DNA of 6,979 nucleotides from Candidatus Coatesiibacteriota bacterium (GTDB taxonomy: Bacteria; B130-G9). A program made the translations under genes and the position numbers. How positions within the stretch are numbered: the first letter of the stretch is position 1; the number at the start of each line of letters is the position of its first letter. Below the pieces are notes generated by a model, which was not told the origin of the DNA, did not search any database, and saw only the letters and a program-made list of their open reading frames with translations. Location of the stretch: contig JAFGIT010000231.1 of the NCBI GenBank assembly GCA_016929465.1, positions 1 to 6,979 of the forward strand, in the 5' to 3' direction. Shown one piece after another: positions 4,868 through 6,979 of this stretch.

Positions 4868-6979
4868 ATGAGGATTTTGGCAGCACTAGCTTGTGTTTGC
4901 GCACTTGCAATTCTCTTTGTTGAAGAGCTGCGAGCGCAGGAGCCACCGATTGAGTTGTCGATCAAGACACAGAAGGATTACTACAGGCCCGGGGACGAAT
5001 TCCGGGTAAATATCGAATGTTGGAATCCTGGAGGCGCGTGCATCGCGAACCTATACATTTGGATCAACGGCCCGGATTCAAAGAGCTATTACATGCCGGA
5101 TTGGGGCGAGCTCAAGCACCCTTGGATAAGTAATATCGTGATCGAGGCCGGCTTCAGCTTCGGCCCGTCGACAGTTCTGGAAAGGACGCTACCCGACTTC
5201 CACATGCCGGTCTGGCAGGCCGGTGATTACCAGCTCTGTGCTGAGCTAGTGGAGTCCGCAACGGGCGATCCTCTCGGACCATTCGCAATGACTCAATTCG
5301 GTCTCCACCGCGGAGTAATAGACATTCTATATGACAGCACCAACTGGATTTTGGACGTTGAGGCACGTGGGAACGAGATATGGACCGCCGGTACGGGGGG
5401 CGTTTCGAGGTGGTGGAAGGAGAACGACCAGTGGGAGCATGAGCGCTATAACCGTTTTGACGGCTTATCCGATACATATATGAGGGCGATGTATGAGGAC
5501 CAGTCACAGATCCTCCTTATCTGGCCGTATGTTGGCTTTGGCTTAACGGTTTATGATGGATACAACTTCAAGAACCTGTTCAAGGACCGTACTCTGGGCA
5601 TCGACGGCATGGTTACCGACAGGGACCTCAACATGTGGGCTGCTGCAGAGCTGGGCATTTTCAAAATAACTAGAAACGGCGAGCTATCAATAGCCGACGG
5701 CGCAGATGGCCTCCCGGCTCCCTATCGCGGTATAAGAATCGCACTGGGACCGGACGGCTATCCCGCAGCAGTCGTTGAAGCTGCTCGACCGCAGGCTCTT
5801 CACCTCTGCAGGTATAATGGACAATCATGGGACACAATTCCATTCCCATTCGATTGGATCGATGAGGATGGCGAGGAGATGATGCAATATATACGCTGCA
5901 TGGTCATTGATCTCCAAGGCCACGTCTGGTTCGGCACTCTATACGGGGCACTCGAATACGACGGCTCCGACACCATACGTCATTCCATGGAGAACAGCGG
6001 AATCGCCGGCAACAACGTCTATAAGATGAAATTAGACTCGATGGGACGAATCTGGTTTGCGTGTCCCTCTCCGGTTCCAGGCTATGGTGGGCTTTGTTTC
6101 TATGATGGTGCGAGTTGGGGGCTGGTCCCTGGCATAGACCAGCCTGACGTAACAGGGCTCGCTGTAACCTTCGATGGGACCCTCGCGGTCGGCAGAACCG
6201 ATGGCCTAATTATCGCCGAGCCTGGCAGTCTCCCCTCGATACATAGGACCACGAATCCGGACATTGATTCGGCGAGCGGAGAATTGGCCTGGAGCCCTGA
6301 TGGAGTGCTGTGCATCGCGGACAAGGGACGCGGCCTCTGGATATATCGCGACGGAATTTGGCAGCTGATAGCGAGTGAAAATGGATTGGCATCAAATAGC
6401 GCCACCTCTGTTGCATTCGATAGCGAGGGCACGTGCTGGATAGGCTCGAATTCTGGGCTCACGCGTTGGGAAGGCAACGAGTTCACGGTCTTCAAGATGG
6501 AGGATGGAATGGCTACCGACTCGGTTTTGAGCCTGGCAATAGATGCCTATGACCATCCTTGGGTCATTGGTGGTGGGTATAAGCAAGTTGGTGACCGCGT
6601 TTTGCCCGATTACCGGCTATCGCACTATGACGGAACGACCTGGTACATTCACACTCCTGAAGAAGGCTCCCCGTCCATACCCATACAAGTCTTTACTGAC
6701 AAACGGGGCTGGGTATGGGTTATCGGCATGGGACTTGCGGGCTATACATTGCAGTCCTATGACGGCCAGCAATGGCGAGTCTGGGGTCCAGATGACGGCT
6801 TCTTCGAGATGGATATGTGCGATCCCTGGATACTGTTCGACTCCGAGAACAAGGCATATATAACAGGCTATATCAAGATCAGCGACACCGAGCGCAAGTC
6901 GCTCCTGGCAATATTCGATGGCACCACTTGGACGCAGACTGATATCGATTACAGCGTATCGCGCGGCGCCTTCGATTCC
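4868..6979 (+). CDS. Exported multi-blade beta-propeller protein (regulator-propeller-like), 3' end outside the window
   Basis: The frame is open for 704 codons from the ATG at 4868 to the window edge. Residues 1-23 look like a signal peptide: MRILAALACVCALAILFVEE then LRA, with likely cleavage before QEPP, so the protein should be exported. Residues ~27-145 are beta-rich, with the phrase DYYRPGDEFRVNIEC (37-51), and resemble an Ig-like sandwich. From ~160 on there are about twelve propeller-like units. Their pattern is 'D..G.vWfGt..G...yDG..W', for example IWTAGTGGVSRW (171-182), MWAAAELGIFKI (256-267), VWFGTLYGALEYDG (353-366), CWIGSNSGLTRWEG (523-536) and WVWVIGMGLAGYTLQSYDG (615-633). This matches the 'two-component regulator propeller' (Reg_prop) repeat known from periplasmic parts of hybrid sensors. 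Twelve units would make two propellers. No transmembrane, kinase or sorting segment is seen; any such domain would lie beyond 6979. Ligand and role are unknown. Confidence 0.88.
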   Translation, partial: MRILAALACVCALAILFVEELRAQEPPIELSIKTQKDYYRPGDEFRVNIECWNPGGACIANLYIWINGPDSKSYYMPDWGELKHPWISNIVIEAGFSFGPSTVLERTLPDFHMPVWQAGDYQLCAELVESATGDPLGPFAMTQFGLHRGVIDILYDSTNWILDVEARGNEIWTAGTGGVSRWWKENDQWEHERYNRFDGLSDTYMRAMYEDQSQILLIWPYVGFGLTVYDGYNFKNLFKDRTLGIDGMVTDRDLNMWAAAELGIFKITRNGELSIADGADGLPAPYRGIRIALGPDGYPAAVVEAARPQALHLCRYNGQSWDTIPFPFDWIDEDGEEMMQYIRCMVIDLQGHVWFGTLYGALEYDGSDTIRHSMENSGIAGNNVYKMKLDSMGRIWFACPSPVPGYGGLCFYDGASWGLVPGIDQPDVTGLAVTFDGTLAVGRTDGLIIAEPGSLPSIHRTTNPDIDSASGELAWSPDGVLCIADKGRGLWIYRDGIWQLIASENGLASNSATSVAFDSEGTCWIGSNSGLTRWEGNEFTVFKMEDGMATDSVLSLAIDAYDHPWVIGGGYKQVGDRVLPDYRLSHYDGTTWYIHTPEEGSPSIPIQVFTDKRGWVWVIGMGLAGYTLQSYDGQQWRVWGPDDGFFEMDMCDPWILFDSENKAYITGYIKISDTERKSLLAIFDGTTWTQTDIDYSVSRGAFDS

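Noticed and set aside
4617-4871. GTG-start frame of 84 codons whose TGA overlaps the propeller gene ATG
   Set aside because: The ATGA overlap suggests translational coupling. However, the propeller gene has its own perfect ribosome-binding site, the GTG has no good one, and the residues match no fold I know. It was kept as part of the leader description.
5154-5507. Minus-strand open frame of 117 codons within the propeller gene
   Set aside because: It is antisense to a strongly supported long coding sequence. It is Arg/Ser/Pro-rich, consistent with a shadow.
6100-6586. Minus-strand open frames within the propeller gene
   Set aside because: They are antisense to propeller blades and contain no recognisable motif or supported start.

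Overview
The window reads as a stretch of a bacterial chromosome of moderate G+C content (about half, by eye), probably from an anaerobe. The main pointers are a flavin-based electron-bifurcation-type electron transfer flavoprotein (ETF) with a fused ferredoxin domain, and a cobalamin-dependent radical SAM enzyme. A secreted protein with a long run of propeller repeats would suit a Gram-negative-type or uncultivated lineage. I cannot assign a phylum from this sequence alone. I saw no mobile element, CRISPR array, rRNA or tRNA.

Layout, left to right. (1) Positions 1-153, minus strand: the first 51 codons of a gene that leaves the window, perhaps a PilZ/YcgR-type N-terminal domain. (2) 154-369: a spacer with small hairpins. 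(3) 370-2368, minus strand: a compact two-gene operon, etfB then etfA, with a 13-nt gap. EtfA carries an N-terminal two-cluster [4Fe-4S] ferredoxin domain. (4) 2369-2840: a divergent control region with a candidate promoter and inverted repeat in front of etfB, candidate promoter elements for the rightward gene, and one doubtful minus-strand ORF. (5) 2841-4220, plus strand: a complete B12-binding-domain radical SAM protein of 459 residues. (6) 4221-4867: a long non-coding stretch of about 650 nt with several hairpins and one strong sigma-54-type promoter match. (7) 4868-6979, plus strand: a gene open to the window edge (704 codons seen), encoding an exported protein with an N-terminal beta-sandwich-like region followed by about twelve 'two-component regulator propeller'-like blades.

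How the genes fit together. EtfB and EtfA would form one heterodimeric flavoprotein that moves electrons between a flavin dehydrogenase, NAD(H) and ferredoxin, but no partner dehydrogenase lies in the window. The radical SAM gene is transcribed away from the etf operon, and the sequence does not show that it shares a pathway with it. The propeller gene appears to be an independent unit with its own promoter. I found no convincing evidence for a novel multi-gene system. The items most worth checking are the sigma-54-type promoter with its long leader, the exported propeller protein, the stand-alone B12 radical SAM enzyme, and a pair of related inverted repeats in two separate intergenic regions.
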